Source: Sedimentisphaerales bacterium (GTDB taxonomy: Bacteria; Planctomycetota; Phycisphaerae; Sedimentisphaerales; Anaerobacaceae). Taken from it: DNA of 35,511 nucleotides. This document shows positions 1 to 8,389 of the stretch, piece by piece (within the stretch, counting starts at the first letter, position 1; each line of letters starts with the position of its first letter). The position numbers and the translations under genes were made by a program. The stretch is from positions 1-35,511 of the forward strand of contig JAFGEF010000039.1 of assembly GCA_016931715.1 (NCBI GenBank). Direction: 5' to 3'. A model generated the notes under the pieces. The model was given only the letters and a program-made list of their open reading frames with translations, did not search any database and was not told where the DNA came from.

Positions 1-3000
1 GCTTGACTTGCGTTCATAAATTTCATCACTAATTTGCTCTAATGCAAATTCATCCTGGTGCATTGATATTTTCCAGCGAATTTTCTGACGAGGGACATCA
101 GGATAATCAGGAATCCGAATATCAGTGCCGGTCAACGTTAGTGATGAAGTATAAATTTCATCCATACTTTTAAGATTTTCAAGCAATTCCTTGCTGTTAA
201 TGGTTTCTAATGCTGGATTTTCATTAATGTTTTTAATTTTCTCTTCAATCTCGTCTATACTGAATCCATCATCAGTAACAATGTGTTTGGTATTGGTCAA
301 AATCAGCCAGGGCAGGGATTGAATCGCCCAGTTGAAACGTATCTGTTCAGAGTCGTCTTCGACTATGCCGACAGGCATTGTTATGTTGTTTTCTTTAAGC
401 CAGGTATCGAGGGTGTTCTTTTCAATTTTAGATGCATGTACAGCGATAATTGAAATTCCCTGCCGAGCCAAATCGTCAGCTCGTTTTGAAAGCTCTAATA
501 AGCAATTCCTTGCCGGACGCTGTTCCGAATCGAAGAAACAAACGAGCACCTTTTTATCTTTCATATCAAAAAGTGAAAGGTCTATTCCAAAATTCTTTAA
601 TTCCGGCAGTAATTTCCCAACAAGAACATTTTCAGGCTCTATAACAACTTCAGGGCGATTTACTTTGACTATTTTTGCTTTATCATGTTCAGGTGTCAGT
701 AAATCAAATGGAAACATACCAATATGATATCGTTTTAATAGAACCCATAATTGCTTTTTACTTGTTTGGAATTCCTGAATTTCTCTCTCAGATAATAAAA
801 CCTCAAAGTAGCCATCATTGTCGAGTGAAGCCAAAGTTGCCCATGAAGCTTCTCCCATAGGTTCAGTAATATCTGTTTTCAAATCAGGTAAAATAGCAGG
901 CGAGCCATCTTCAAATAAAACTCTCCCGTAAAAAGCTTTTTTAGAGTTTAATCTGATTGTATTATCACTTACTTTATTATTTTCTAATGTGACATCTAAA
1001 AAAACTGTTTCCTCATAAGTTTTTGATTTTGGAAAAACACTAATATGATAATCACCCGGTGATAAACCGGTTATTCTAAAAATACCACTTTCAAAAGTCT
1101 TTTCCAGAGTATAATCAAATTTGCAAATATAGTCCTTATTGGGGTCATCCCTGTAATCAGAATCGATTATCCAAATTTTATAATCAGAAACAGGATTATC
1201 GCTATTATCAACTACTTTTCCACCAAGAATTGTATCTTCATCAGGAAAAGAATTAAACTGGAAATTAATCGTTTGAGGTCCGTCAAAAATTCTTTTCAAT
1301 TTTATCATTTGGCGTCTTTGCCCATCGTTTGAATCTAAAATCTCAGTCCATTGAGATAAAATAGTATATGACCATTCTGGTTTTGGAATACTGTAATATC
1401 CATGCTCGTCAGTTTGTGTAATCTCAGGTGGATAATATTCCGGGCTGTCTCTATCAATTCGTACTTCGACATTTTCAATTGGCTTACCGTTTGGATCCCT
1501 CACATAGCCTTCAATTACATCCCATTCAGAACATTCCTGTATCTTATCATTCAACTCATCTATACTAAATCCTTCGAATCTTACTATATGCTTCCAATCA
1601 GTCAAAATCAGCCACGGCAGAGATTGAATCGCCCAGTTGAAACGTAACTGCTGTTCATCACCTTCGACAATTCCGACGGGTATTGTTATGTTGTTTTCTT
1701 TAAGCCATGCATCGAGAATGTCCTTCCCAATCTCTGATGCATGTACAGCAATAACTGAAATTCCCTGCTGAGCCAAATCGTCAGCTTGTTTTGAAAGCTC
1801 TAATAAACAATTCCTTGCTGGCCGCTGTTCCAAATCAAAGAAACAAATAAGCACCTTTTTATCCTTAGCCTGATTTATATCGTAATCCAGTTTAATCTCA
1901 TCGAAGCTCGGCAGAGATTTGCCTGTAAGTGGTGCGGCTGAATCAATATCAGGCCTGAGCAATATTTCAACTTCCTTATTGCTAACACCTTCCTCGAAAA
2001 CAACAGTCTGTGTATGTGAGCCGCAATGAATTTGCCACGGCCTCGGACGATACTCTTGCGGATTATCCGTACGTGGTGATAAATGAGTGCTTAAATATTT
2101 AATTTCAAATCTGCCATCCGAATCTGTTACCGCTTTCAAGCGATTCGTCCTTAATGTTACAAATCGCTCAGATTCAACTTCTACTTCAATATTTGGTAGA
2201 GGTATTTTCCGTCCTTTTTTAAGGCTAACAACTCGCCCTTTTATTGTGCCACCTTTTTCAAGAACGATTTTAAGATTATGCTCGCCAAGAGGAACACGAA
2301 CACTCGCCTCAGAAAGGTCTTTGGGATAGATATCAAATTCATATATTCCTTCTTCGTTCAACTCTACGGCAAATCTGCCTTGTGAATCTGTTACAGCACA
2401 GCTAACTTCTTCAGGTTGTAAAATTCTATAATTTGACCTTCCATCACTTTGTTCTACTCGAATAGTTTGAGGTCTTACTACTACATCCGGGACAGCAGCG
2501 TCATTTGCATCAACTATTGTCCCTGCAATATAACTGCCGGTTCCTCCCACAATTTCCTCATAAGTTTTTAATTGCTTGCCTTTGATTGAAATAAAACCTG
2601 TAAAAACATTATGTACTCGCGCACCATCTGGAAAATCTATCTCAAAAAGCGATTCTGGAATATCATCCCTTTTAGTTGTAACGCTATTTACATCAACTGA
2701 TATATGTTCATAAGAAATATAACTGGTTAAGTTATTGCTTCTTGTTCCTTTTATCGGAAGCCATGCGCCATTTGGCAACTGGTAAAGCTCAATATTATTA
2801 ATTTCAGACATTGTTTTTTGGCTTGTCCGAGTCGGATGTTCTTTGTAATACCAGATACGAAGAGGCATTCCTCTCTGTTTATCAATCCATATTCTGGCAA
2901 AGTATAGAGAATGAGGTGGCCACCCGGCATCTACAACATAAGTTTCTCTGCCGCTAATTATCTCGGTTTTATTATTTAATGTTGCATAATCCGGAACTAA

Positions 3001-4524
3001 TATTTCGTTAAGCCTGAACTCACCCTCAAATGGTCGAAGGCCTAATTTCACAACCAATACAAAATACCAGTCAAAGCGGTCATGGTCACGAATTTCCCCC
3101 CTCATTAAATCCGGCAGTGCACCAAATGCAGTGACTTTATCATCGAATATATATATTTCACCTCTTGACGGTTCGTTTGGCCCATAGAAATTTTGCCCCT
3201 TTGAATAGTTCTTTTTTCCATCCTGAGCCCAGGTATGTTCAGAGTATGTGCTGAGACGTCCGCTTCCACGCATTCCACCCCCAGTATTCAAAGAGGGTAA
3301 TTCGCCTTTGCGTTCATATTTAACTGTGTATTCCATTTTGATTGGATTTATAAGAGCTTCATTGCGCGCGACCATTTCGCGAACTGTTTCGAGTGTAGCT
3401 TTTTCACTCGAAGCGATCGTTCTGTTCGTTAATACAAAACCTGGGACGCAGATTGTGCCGGTCAAAATAAGTAAAACAAGAGCGGTTTTTGAAAGGCGCG
3501 TTTTGGGTTTTATGTTTGAGCCTATTGCTATTATGCGTTTTTTCAAATCGCCGAAAGATTCCGCTACCACTCCTGTCGGGCCGAGCTTTGCACTGAAATT
3601 TCTGCATATACCAGCGGCGTCGATTAGAGCATTGGCATAAATTTTCTTATGAGAATTGCCTGAAGCGATTACCCAGTCATCGCAGGCACGCTCACGCTCG
3701 AATAAAATTCGTCTTTTTGCGAAATGTAAAACAGGATGGAAAAAATAAAACGCTTCGCAAATCGCCAGAATCCATCCGACAAGCGTATCTTTTCTTCGCA
3801 AATGTGCAAATTCATGCGAAAAAACCGCCAGAAGTCCTTCGTTACTTACATTATTTACAAAATCCGAAGGAACTATAAGTACCGGCCGCAATATTCCAAA
3901 AAGGAACGGCGAAATATTCCCACGTGTTACTAAGATTTCCGGAACATTCTTTAATCCTGCTATTGCAGCCGCTTTAGAGGCTTGCCTGATTATACGCTGA
4001 TGTTCTGTCTTTTTTGCGTTACCTACAATAAGCCTTATCTTTCGCCATGACCAGAATAAACGTATAGTCCAAAATCCAACGCCGGCAAACCATGTTATCA
4101 ACAGGAAAAACCAAAGATTAAGTTTAATGCGAATTATATCCGGCTCAGTTTCCTGTTCTCTTATTTCAACAGGTCGAGTCTGAAAATTAAGAGCCTCTTG
4201 AGGAAATTCAAAGTTTGCCATCCTAACAGGTGAGTATTCAACCGGGGCTTTTTCGACTACAGCCGGTGCGGTTTTCATGTGTTCTATGTGCGGCGGAGCA
4301 ATTGCAGGCAATAAAGGAAGGCTGATGGTAATTAAAGGCATAACAAGAAGCCTGAGCGGCACAAGCATCCAGAGCCAGAATTTTACCGCCGCAGAAAGAC
4401 GCCTGAATAATAAAGTTACAATAACAACAAGTCCGGCCAGTACAGTACTTTGCCAGATAATTGTCCACATTTGACCTGCCCAGAGGCTTGCTATGTCATT
4501 TAATATTCCCACTATAGCATTCAT
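1..4524 (-). CDS. BlaR1-like M56 metallopeptidase receptor with Ig-like and duplicated thioredoxin-like domains (partial, C-terminus outside window)
   Basis: One open frame of 1508 codons runs from an ATG at 4524 (preceded by GGAGAG) to the left edge without a stop. The N-terminus has hydrophobic segments typical of BlaR1/MecR1 and a zinc motif HEFAH at residues 237-241. A downstream ERERACDDW stretch fits the third-ligand region, and a last membrane segment lies near residues 341-365. The segment after it (about 370-640) looks like a LolA-type beta domain, which is a weak assignment. Then come carboxypeptidase-regulatory Ig-like modules (near 661, 758, 1005 and 1100) and two thioredoxin-like modules (about 863-988 and 1301-1423). 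No penicillin-binding sensor domain is visible in the part seen. In the known family, signal sensing activates the M56 protease, which leads to cleavage of BlaI. The ligand here is unknown. It follows blaI with a 74-bp gap, so it is probably co-transcribed. Confidence 0.85.
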   Translation of the reverse strand, partial: MNAIVGILNDIASLWAGQMWTIIWQSTVLAGLVVIVTLLFRRLSAAVKFWLWMLVPLRLLVMPLITISLPLLPAIAPPHIEHMKTAPAVVEKAPVEYSPVRMANFEFPQEALNFQTRPVEIREQETEPDIIRIKLNLWFFLLITWFAGVGFWTIRLFWSWRKIRLIVGNAKKTEHQRIIRQASKAAAIAGLKNVPEILVTRGNISPFLFGILRPVLIVPSDFVNNVSNEGLLAVFSHEFAHLRRKDTLVGWILAICEAFYFFHPVLHFAKRRILFERERACDDWVIASGNSHKKIYANALIDAAGICRNFSAKLGPTGVVAESFGDLKKRIIAIGSNIKPKTRLSKTALVLLILTGTICVPGFVLTNRTIASSEKATLETVREMVARNEALINPIKMEYTVKYERKGELPSLNTGGGMRGSGRLSTYSEHTWAQDGKKNYSKGQNFYGPNEPSRGEIYIFDDKVTAFGALPDLMRGEIRDHDRFDWYFVLVVKLGLRPFEGEFRLNEILVPDYATLNNKTEIISGRETYVVDAGWPPHSLYFARIWIDKQRGMPLRIWYYKEHPTRTSQKTMSEINNIELYQLPNGAWLPIKGTRSNNLTSYISYEHISVDVNSVTTKRDDIPESLFEIDFPDGARVHNVFTGFISIKGKQLKTYEEIVGGTGSYIAGTIVDANDAAVPDVVVRPQTIRVEQSDGRSNYRILQPEEVSCAVTDSQGRFAVELNEEGIYEFDIYPKDLSEASVRVPLGEHNLKIVLEKGGTIKGRVVSLKKGRKIPLPNIEVEVESERFVTLRTNRLKAVTDSDGRFEIKYLSTHLSPRTDNPQEYRPRPWQIHCGSHTQTVVFEEGVSNKEVEILLRPDIDSAAPLTGKSLPSFDEIKLDYDINQAKDKKVLICFFDLEQRPARNCLLELSKQADDLAQQGISVIAVHASEIGKDILDAWLKENNITIPVGIVEGDEQQLRFNWAIQSLPWLILTDWKHIVRFEGFSIDELNDKIQECSEWDVIEGYVRDPNGKPIENVEVRIDRDSPEYYPPEITQTDEHGYYSIPKPEWSYTILSQWTEILDSNDGQRRQMIKLKRIFDGPQTINFQFNSFPDEDTILGGKVVDNSDNPVSDYKIWIIDSDYRDDPNKDYICKFDYTLEKTFESGIFRITGLSPGDYHISVFPKSKTYEETVFLDVTLENNKVSDNTIRLNSKKAFYGRVLFEDGSPAILPDLKTDITEPMGEASWATLASLDNDGYFEVLLSEREIQEFQTSKKQLWVLLKRYHIGMFPFDLLTPEHDKAKIVKVNRPEVVIEPENVLVGKLLPELKNFGIDLSLFDMKDKKVLVCFFDSEQRPARNCLLELSKRADDLARQGISIIAVHASKIEKNTLDTWLKENNITMPVGIVEDDSEQIRFNWAIQSLPWLILTNTKHIVTDDGFSIDEIEEKIKNINENPALETINSKELLENLKSMDEIYTSSLTLTGTDIRIPDYPDVPRQKIRWKISMHQDEFALEQISDEIYERKSS

Positions 4525-4543
4525 TTTATCTCTCCTGAACGTA

Positions 4544-4589
4544 TCGCGGGCATCCCATTCGTCTTAACTCAGGGCAGACTTGCCCGCGA
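4544..4589 (-). other. Intercistronic hairpin between blaI and blaR-like gene
   Basis: Perfect 9-bp arms TCGCGGGCA and TGCCCGCGA (4544-4552 and 4581-4589) enclose a 28-base loop. An alternative smaller hairpin, GGGCA-GACT-TGCCC, uses part of the same right arm, so the two folds exclude each other. There is no U-tract, so it is not an obvious terminator. It lies 19 bases upstream of the receptor start and could affect mRNA stability or the ratio of the two proteins (inference). Confidence 0.45.
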
Positions 4590-4598
4590 ATACAGAAC

Positions 4599-4979
4599 TC
4601 ATTTTTTCTCCAGTTTTTCCACAATCGCTCGCAGAGTGTCCGCCTGTTCTTTTGTTAAATCTTTTGTATCGCTCAGGTATGCCACGAAAGGCAAAGCCGA
4701 GCCATCCAGCACTTTATCAAGAAACTGTCCTATCATTCTCGATATTACCTTGGTACGACCTTCGGTTGTCGAGTATTGAAATACGCCATTGTTTTTGTGA
4801 CGCTTGAGAATATTTTTTGCGTGAAGTCTCTGCATTACGGTAAGGACTGTTGTTCTTGCACATCCCCGCTTTTGACCAAGAATTTTCGCGACCTGCTGTA
4901 CCGTGCAGGGCTGATTTTCCCATATGGCTTTTAGAACAGCCAATTCCAGCTCTCCAAGTACTTTATGCTGCTTTATCAT
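4599..4979 (-). CDS. blaI: BlaI/MecI/CopY-family transcriptional repressor
   Basis: 126-residue protein with the winged-helix layout of the BlaI/MecI family: LGELELAVLKAIW at the N-terminus, a recognition-helix region ARTTVLTVMQRLHAKNIL, and a C-terminal helical dimerisation part. Family repressors bind paired inverted repeats and are cleaved by their M56 partner. The chosen ATG at 4979 has AGGAG about seven bases upstream. The longer frame would begin with a TTG at 4997 that lies just upstream of this ribosome site. The gene directly precedes the BlaR-like receptor, and two matching inverted repeats lie in its own promoter, so autoregulation is likely. The cleavage site cannot be placed from sequence alone. 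Confidence 0.93.
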   Translation of the reverse strand: MIKQHKVLGELELAVLKAIWENQPCTVQQVAKILGQKRGCARTTVLTVMQRLHAKNILKRHKNNGVFQYSTTEGRTKVISRMIGQFLDKVLDGSALPFVAYLSDTKDLTKEQADTLRAIVEKLEKK

Positions 4980-5000
4980 AATTAAACTCCTAAACAATTA

Positions 5001-5046
5001 ACTACGCTCGTAGTCATAATATACTACGCACGTAGTCATACGTCAA
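5001..5046 (-). promoter_or_regulatory. blaI promoter with two BlaI-type operators
   Basis: Reading the minus strand, TTGACG (5041-5046) and TATATT (5018-5023) are separated by exactly 17 bases, a near-consensus housekeeping promoter. Two inverted repeats share arms ACTACG/CGTAGT with a 2-base centre. One (5023-5036) lies in the spacer and touches the -10 box, and the other (5001-5014) lies just downstream of the -10 box. Their centres are 22 bp apart, about two helical turns. This matches the known layout of BlaI/MecI operators (TACTACA-type half-sites). Binding is inferred, not shown. Confidence 0.85.
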
Positions 5047-5140
5047 CAAAATATTTAAAAAATAAAAAATAATTTTTTAGGCGTGTTTATTATGGTAGAA
5101 AACCGGAAATATGCAAATTATGAACAGTATGTAAATAATA

Positions 5141-5185
5141 AGGCACAAAGTCGCGAAGAATATTTATCATGGCGGCTTTGTGCCT
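5141..5185 (-). terminator. Putative terminator after the L,D-transpeptidase gene
   Basis: Fourteen-base arms 5141-5154 and 5172-5185 pair with a single G-T exception (AGGCACAAAG core) around a 17-base loop. On the minus strand the stem is followed by TTATTATTT. It lies 24 bases past the stop of the upstream minus-strand gene and before the blaI promoter. The T-run is interrupted, so efficiency is uncertain. Confidence 0.6.
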
Positions 5186-5208
5186 GTGTTGATTTTATTT
5201 CAATTTTT

Positions 5209-6369
5209 TCAGTCTAAGACTTCCACAGTAGAATATGTCGGAACGAGCATGTTATAGACTAAAATTGCGTTTCCATTTTCCAGGCGGATGCATCCCTGTG
5301 AACTGGCAGTGCCAAGCTCCTGCGGCTTATGCGTGCCGTGTATCGCAAAGCCCTGTTTGCCTACTGCGTCTCCGCTAACTCCTTCGAGTGCAATCCATCT
5401 TGAGCCGAGAGGATAATCTGGATCGCTTGGATAATGAGTTTTTCCGCTCGGGTCAGTCCATTCAGGCTCAATCAGCTTTCCACCAGCTTTAACTTTCCAA
5501 AGCCCGGTAGGAGTTTCCTCGCCTTTTATGCCCAGCCCGACTGTAAATGTGCGAACATAAGTATTTTGAAGATAAACATCCATAGTAAAAGTCGAGCGAT
5601 ATACTTTGGCATGGAATGGACCTTTAACTATCTTTATATTCTGTTCCGCCCGAAGCGTTCTTGCATCGGAAATTTTATTCAGATCCATTATAAGCTCGTA
5701 TGTAATCTTGTTTTTATCGCCTATTATCCTGAGCTGGTCGCCGGGCTGGACTTTATAATGCTCGCAAAGAGTATCTCCCGGCAGAGCAACCCTGTTGAAC
5801 AGCCAGTCATCCGCAAGGCTGGAAAGCTTTTCTTTCACGAACTTTGCCTGCTGTACGCTTATTGTCCTGCTTCGCAATGCTTCATTGTATTTATCACGCG
5901 CCGGAATAATCTGGCTTACACCCTGATTGAGCATAGCGGCTGCTTCTGCAATCAGCTTGTCAGCTTCGGAGCTTACCGACTGAACAGGCGGCTGCATAGC
6001 TGGAGTAATGCCTCCTGAACCTGTCGGTGCACCAAGCGGAGCACCACCGGCTGCATTTCCCCTTTCAGGTTGTCCCTGAGACGAAATTTCCGTCCCGCCG
6101 CTCGAAGAGCTTGTCCAGTCTGGCGAGGTATTTGGCAGAGATGCATCGCCTGCATCTGAATTATCCTGCGATCTTGAGCCTTCTTCAGAATCGGAAGAAA
6201 CAACAGTATCTCGTGAGTTGGTTATCAATCCGCTATTATTTGGCTCGGATTGATTACCCCCCGGAATGTAAAGATAGGCAATTACAACAATAATAATAAC
6301 CACGGAAACAATAGTATATATCCTACTCCTATTCCTCCGAGGGGCGCGTGGAACATAAATACGAGCCAT
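5209..6369 (-). CDS. L,D-transpeptidase (YkuD domain) with LysM-like module and membrane anchor
   Basis: 386 residues: a basic N-terminus, one membrane helix (about 18-36), a long Ser/Gly/Pro-rich linker, a LysM-like segment (about 204-250, with YKVQPGDQL), then a YkuD catalytic domain. The active-site signature HGT...SSQGCIRL is complete, with His344 and Cys360. In the family this Cys forms meso-DAP cross-links in peptidoglycan or attaches proteins to it. It acts in the periplasm. The ATG at 6369 is one base after the stop of the cyclo-ligase gene, and its AGGAGT ribosome site lies inside that gene's last codons, which suggests translational coupling. Its function relative to the folate and RarA genes upstream is probably unconnected. 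A hairpin terminator follows. Confidence 0.93.
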   Translation of the reverse strand: MARIYVPRAPRRNRSRIYTIVSVVIIIVVIAYLYIPGGNQSEPNNSGLITNSRDTVVSSDSEEGSRSQDNSDAGDASLPNTSPDWTSSSSGGTEISSQGQPERGNAAGGAPLGAPTGSGGITPAMQPPVQSVSSEADKLIAEAAAMLNQGVSQIIPARDKYNEALRSRTISVQQAKFVKEKLSSLADDWLFNRVALPGDTLCEHYKVQPGDQLRIIGDKNKITYELIMDLNKISDARTLRAEQNIKIVKGPFHAKVYRSTFTMDVYLQNTYVRTFTVGLGIKGEETPTGLWKVKAGGKLIEPEWTDPSGKTHYPSDPDYPLGSRWIALEGVSGDAVGKQGFAIHGTHKPQELGTASSQGCIRLENGNAILVYNMLVPTYSTVEVLD

Positions 6370-6370
6370 T

Positions 6371-6952
6371 TCATACTCCTTTCTTATGATTAAAAAACAT
6401 CACTCCATTGTCTGTTACTAAAGAATCAACCGGCTTATCATTTTCATTTACCGGTATAGAATCAATAATCTGCTCAGCAAAAGCAAAGCCGCACTTGTAA
6501 GCTCTCAGTTTTTCATTTGCAAAAAACCTGTCGTAATATGAGCCTCCCCTGCCGAGGCGGTTGCCCTTCTTGTCGTATCCCAAAGCAGGGGTAACGACTA
6601 AATCAATATCTTCAAAAGGCACCGGCACTCCTGAAATAGGATTGCGAAGCCCCAAAGCGCCGGTAGAAAAGCCTGTTTCCAGTGAATTAATCTGCACCGG
6701 AATCATATGCCTTTGTTCCCATGAAATCTTTGGTACCGCAACGGTTTTACCGGATTTCCAGCATTGAAGAATTGCTTCTGATGTATCAATCTCGTAAGGC
6801 AGCGACAAATACATCATTATAGTTTCAGCTTCCTGAAACTGCGGCAATTCAGCCAAATTCTTACATGCTTGTCTGCTTTTTTCTGCTCTCTGTTTTTCAT
6901 CCATATTCAGCAGACAATTTTTTAATTTCAGGCGTAATTGTGCCTTATCCAT
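6371..6952 (-). CDS. ygfA: 5-formyltetrahydrofolate cyclo-ligase
   Basis: 193 residues, normal for the family. It has the conserved nucleotide/folate-binding signature GRGGSYYDRF (with GYDKKGNRL before it) and the upstream segment VVTPALGYD. The enzyme converts 5-formyl-THF to 5,10-methenyl-THF with ATP in the cytoplasm, salvaging an inhibitory folate form. AAGGATAG precedes the ATG. The gene lies 26 bp after rarA and one base before the L,D-transpeptidase start, so the three probably form one transcript. Nothing in the sequence looks degraded. Confidence 0.93.
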   Translation of the reverse strand: MDKAQLRLKLKNCLLNMDEKQRAEKSRQACKNLAELPQFQEAETIMMYLSLPYEIDTSEAILQCWKSGKTVAVPKISWEQRHMIPVQINSLETGFSTGALGLRNPISGVPVPFEDIDLVVTPALGYDKKGNRLGRGGSYYDRFFANEKLRAYKCGFAFAEQIIDSIPVNENDKPVDSLVTDNGVMFFNHKKGV

Positions 6953-6978
6953 TTAACTATCCTTATTTAACTTCACTA

Positions 6979-8352
6979 TTACCGTGAAGATTTACTATTT
7001 TCTAACAATATTTGAAGTTTTTGTAAATAGTTCTTAATATTTTTTTCGTAACCAATATCCTTCGGACTATAATATTTTTTCTTAAAACCAGCCGGTAGGT
7101 ACTCTTGTTTTACGAAGCCATCCTCAAAACTGTGAGGATATTTATAATCTCCGCCGATACCGGCTTTTTTAGCGGCAGCATAATGACTATCCTTCAAATG
7201 TTTCGGCACAGGCAATATCGGCTCGTTTTTCACGTCAGATACGGCCTGCCATACGGCGGAAGAACAAGCATTCGACTTTGGCGAACAGGCAACATACAAA
7301 GCCGCCTGAGCCAGAGCCAATTGCGCTTCAGGCAATCCGACAAATTCTGTAATCTGAACGGCAGCGGCAGCCAAAACAGACGCCATCGGGTCGGCATTGC
7401 CAACATCTTCGGTCGCACAAATCGCGATTCGACGTGCAATAAAACGGATGTCTTCGCCCCCGGCTAACATTCGAGCAAGCCAGTAGATTGTCGCATCGGG
7501 ATCGGAACCCCTCATGCTCTTTTGCAAAGCGCTCGCCAAATCATAGTGCGTATCGCCCGTACCATCGTAATCTATTGTCTTTTGTTGTATCGACTCTTTA
7601 GCGATTTCAAGATTAAACTTTATCACAATATTTTTATTTCTTTTCGCCTGAGATAAAACGCCTACTTCAAGGGCAGTCAATGCCTTTCTCGCATCACCGC
7701 TCGACATCAGTGCAATGTAGTTCAGAGCCTTATCATCAGAATCTATATTATACTTGCCAAGCCCTCTTTCAGAGTCCTTAATAGCAACTTGAAGCAGTTT
7801 TAAAATATCGCCCTGATTCAAATGCTCGAACTGAAATACAGTACTCCGGGAAATTAATGGCGAATTGACTGAAAAAAATGGATTCTCTGTCGTGGCTCCT
7901 ATCAATATCAAAACACCGGTTTCGACATCTTCCAAAAGCACATCCTGCTGCGCCCTGTTGAATCGATGAATCTCATCAATAAAAAGAACAGTCCGAGTTC
8001 CTTTTGCAGCAAGCCTGTTTTTAGCATGGTCAATTACATCACGAATGTCTTTCACACTTGCTGACGGTGCGCTCAGGTGGTGAAAATTAGCTTTAGTATA
8101 ATTGGCAATTACGGAAGCCAGTGAAGTTTTACCAACTCCCGGCGGTCCATAAAAAATCAGGCTGCTCAGACGGTCGGCTTCAAGCATCCGCGTCAGAAGC
8201 TTATCGGGACCGAGAAAATGACTTTGCCCGATAAACTCATCGAGAGTTCTGGGCCTCATCCGGGCGGCAAGCGGCGCTGCAGCATTTATCCCAGCCTGCC
8301 TACTCTGTTCATATTCCCCAAATAAGCTTTCATTGACATTTTTTTGAACCAT
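6979..8352 (-). CDS. rarA: Replication-associated recombination protein RarA (MgsA), AAA+ ATPase
   Basis: 457 residues matching the RarA/MgsA/WRNIP1 family in length and order. The N-terminus has the ...PLAARMRPRTLDEFIGQ segment, then Walker A GPPGVGKTS, Walker B LFIDEIHRF and sensor-1 GATTENP. The C-terminal tetramerisation region contains RGSDPDATIYWLARML and DVGNADP. The family acts at stalled replication forks and single-strand/double-strand junctions with SSB. It is first in the likely operon with the cyclo-ligase and L,D-transpeptidase. The ATG at 8352 has no Shine-Dalgarno sequence, but a good -10 box ends only eight bases upstream, so the transcript is probably leaderless. Confidence 0.96.
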   Translation of the reverse strand: MVQKNVNESLFGEYEQSRQAGINAAAPLAARMRPRTLDEFIGQSHFLGPDKLLTRMLEADRLSSLIFYGPPGVGKTSLASVIANYTKANFHHLSAPSASVKDIRDVIDHAKNRLAAKGTRTVLFIDEIHRFNRAQQDVLLEDVETGVLILIGATTENPFFSVNSPLISRSTVFQFEHLNQGDILKLLQVAIKDSERGLGKYNIDSDDKALNYIALMSSGDARKALTALEVGVLSQAKRNKNIVIKFNLEIAKESIQQKTIDYDGTGDTHYDLASALQKSMRGSDPDATIYWLARMLAGGEDIRFIARRIAICATEDVGNADPMASVLAAAAVQITEFVGLPEAQLALAQAALYVACSPKSNACSSAVWQAVSDVKNEPILPVPKHLKDSHYAAAKKAGIGGDYKYPHSFEDGFVKQEYLPAGFKKKYYSPKDIGYEKNIKNYLQKLQILLENSKSSR

Positions 8353-8353
8353 A

Positions 8354-8389
8354 GAAATACATTATACGATAGATAACCTTTACTGTCGA
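8354..8389 (-). promoter_or_regulatory. rarA promoter, probably giving a leaderless mRNA
   Basis: Minus-strand TCGACA (8384-8389) and a perfect TATAAT (8361-8366) are 17 bases apart. The expected transcription start, about seven bases past the -10 box, falls within one to three bases of the rarA ATG. No ribosome-binding sequence fits in the remaining space. Confidence 0.65.

Noticed and set aside
332..3933. Many plus-strand frames of 60-130 codons over the left 4 kb (for example 332-727, 3248-3640)
   Set aside because: They are shadows of the single 1508-codon minus-strand frame. No domains or ribosome sites were found.
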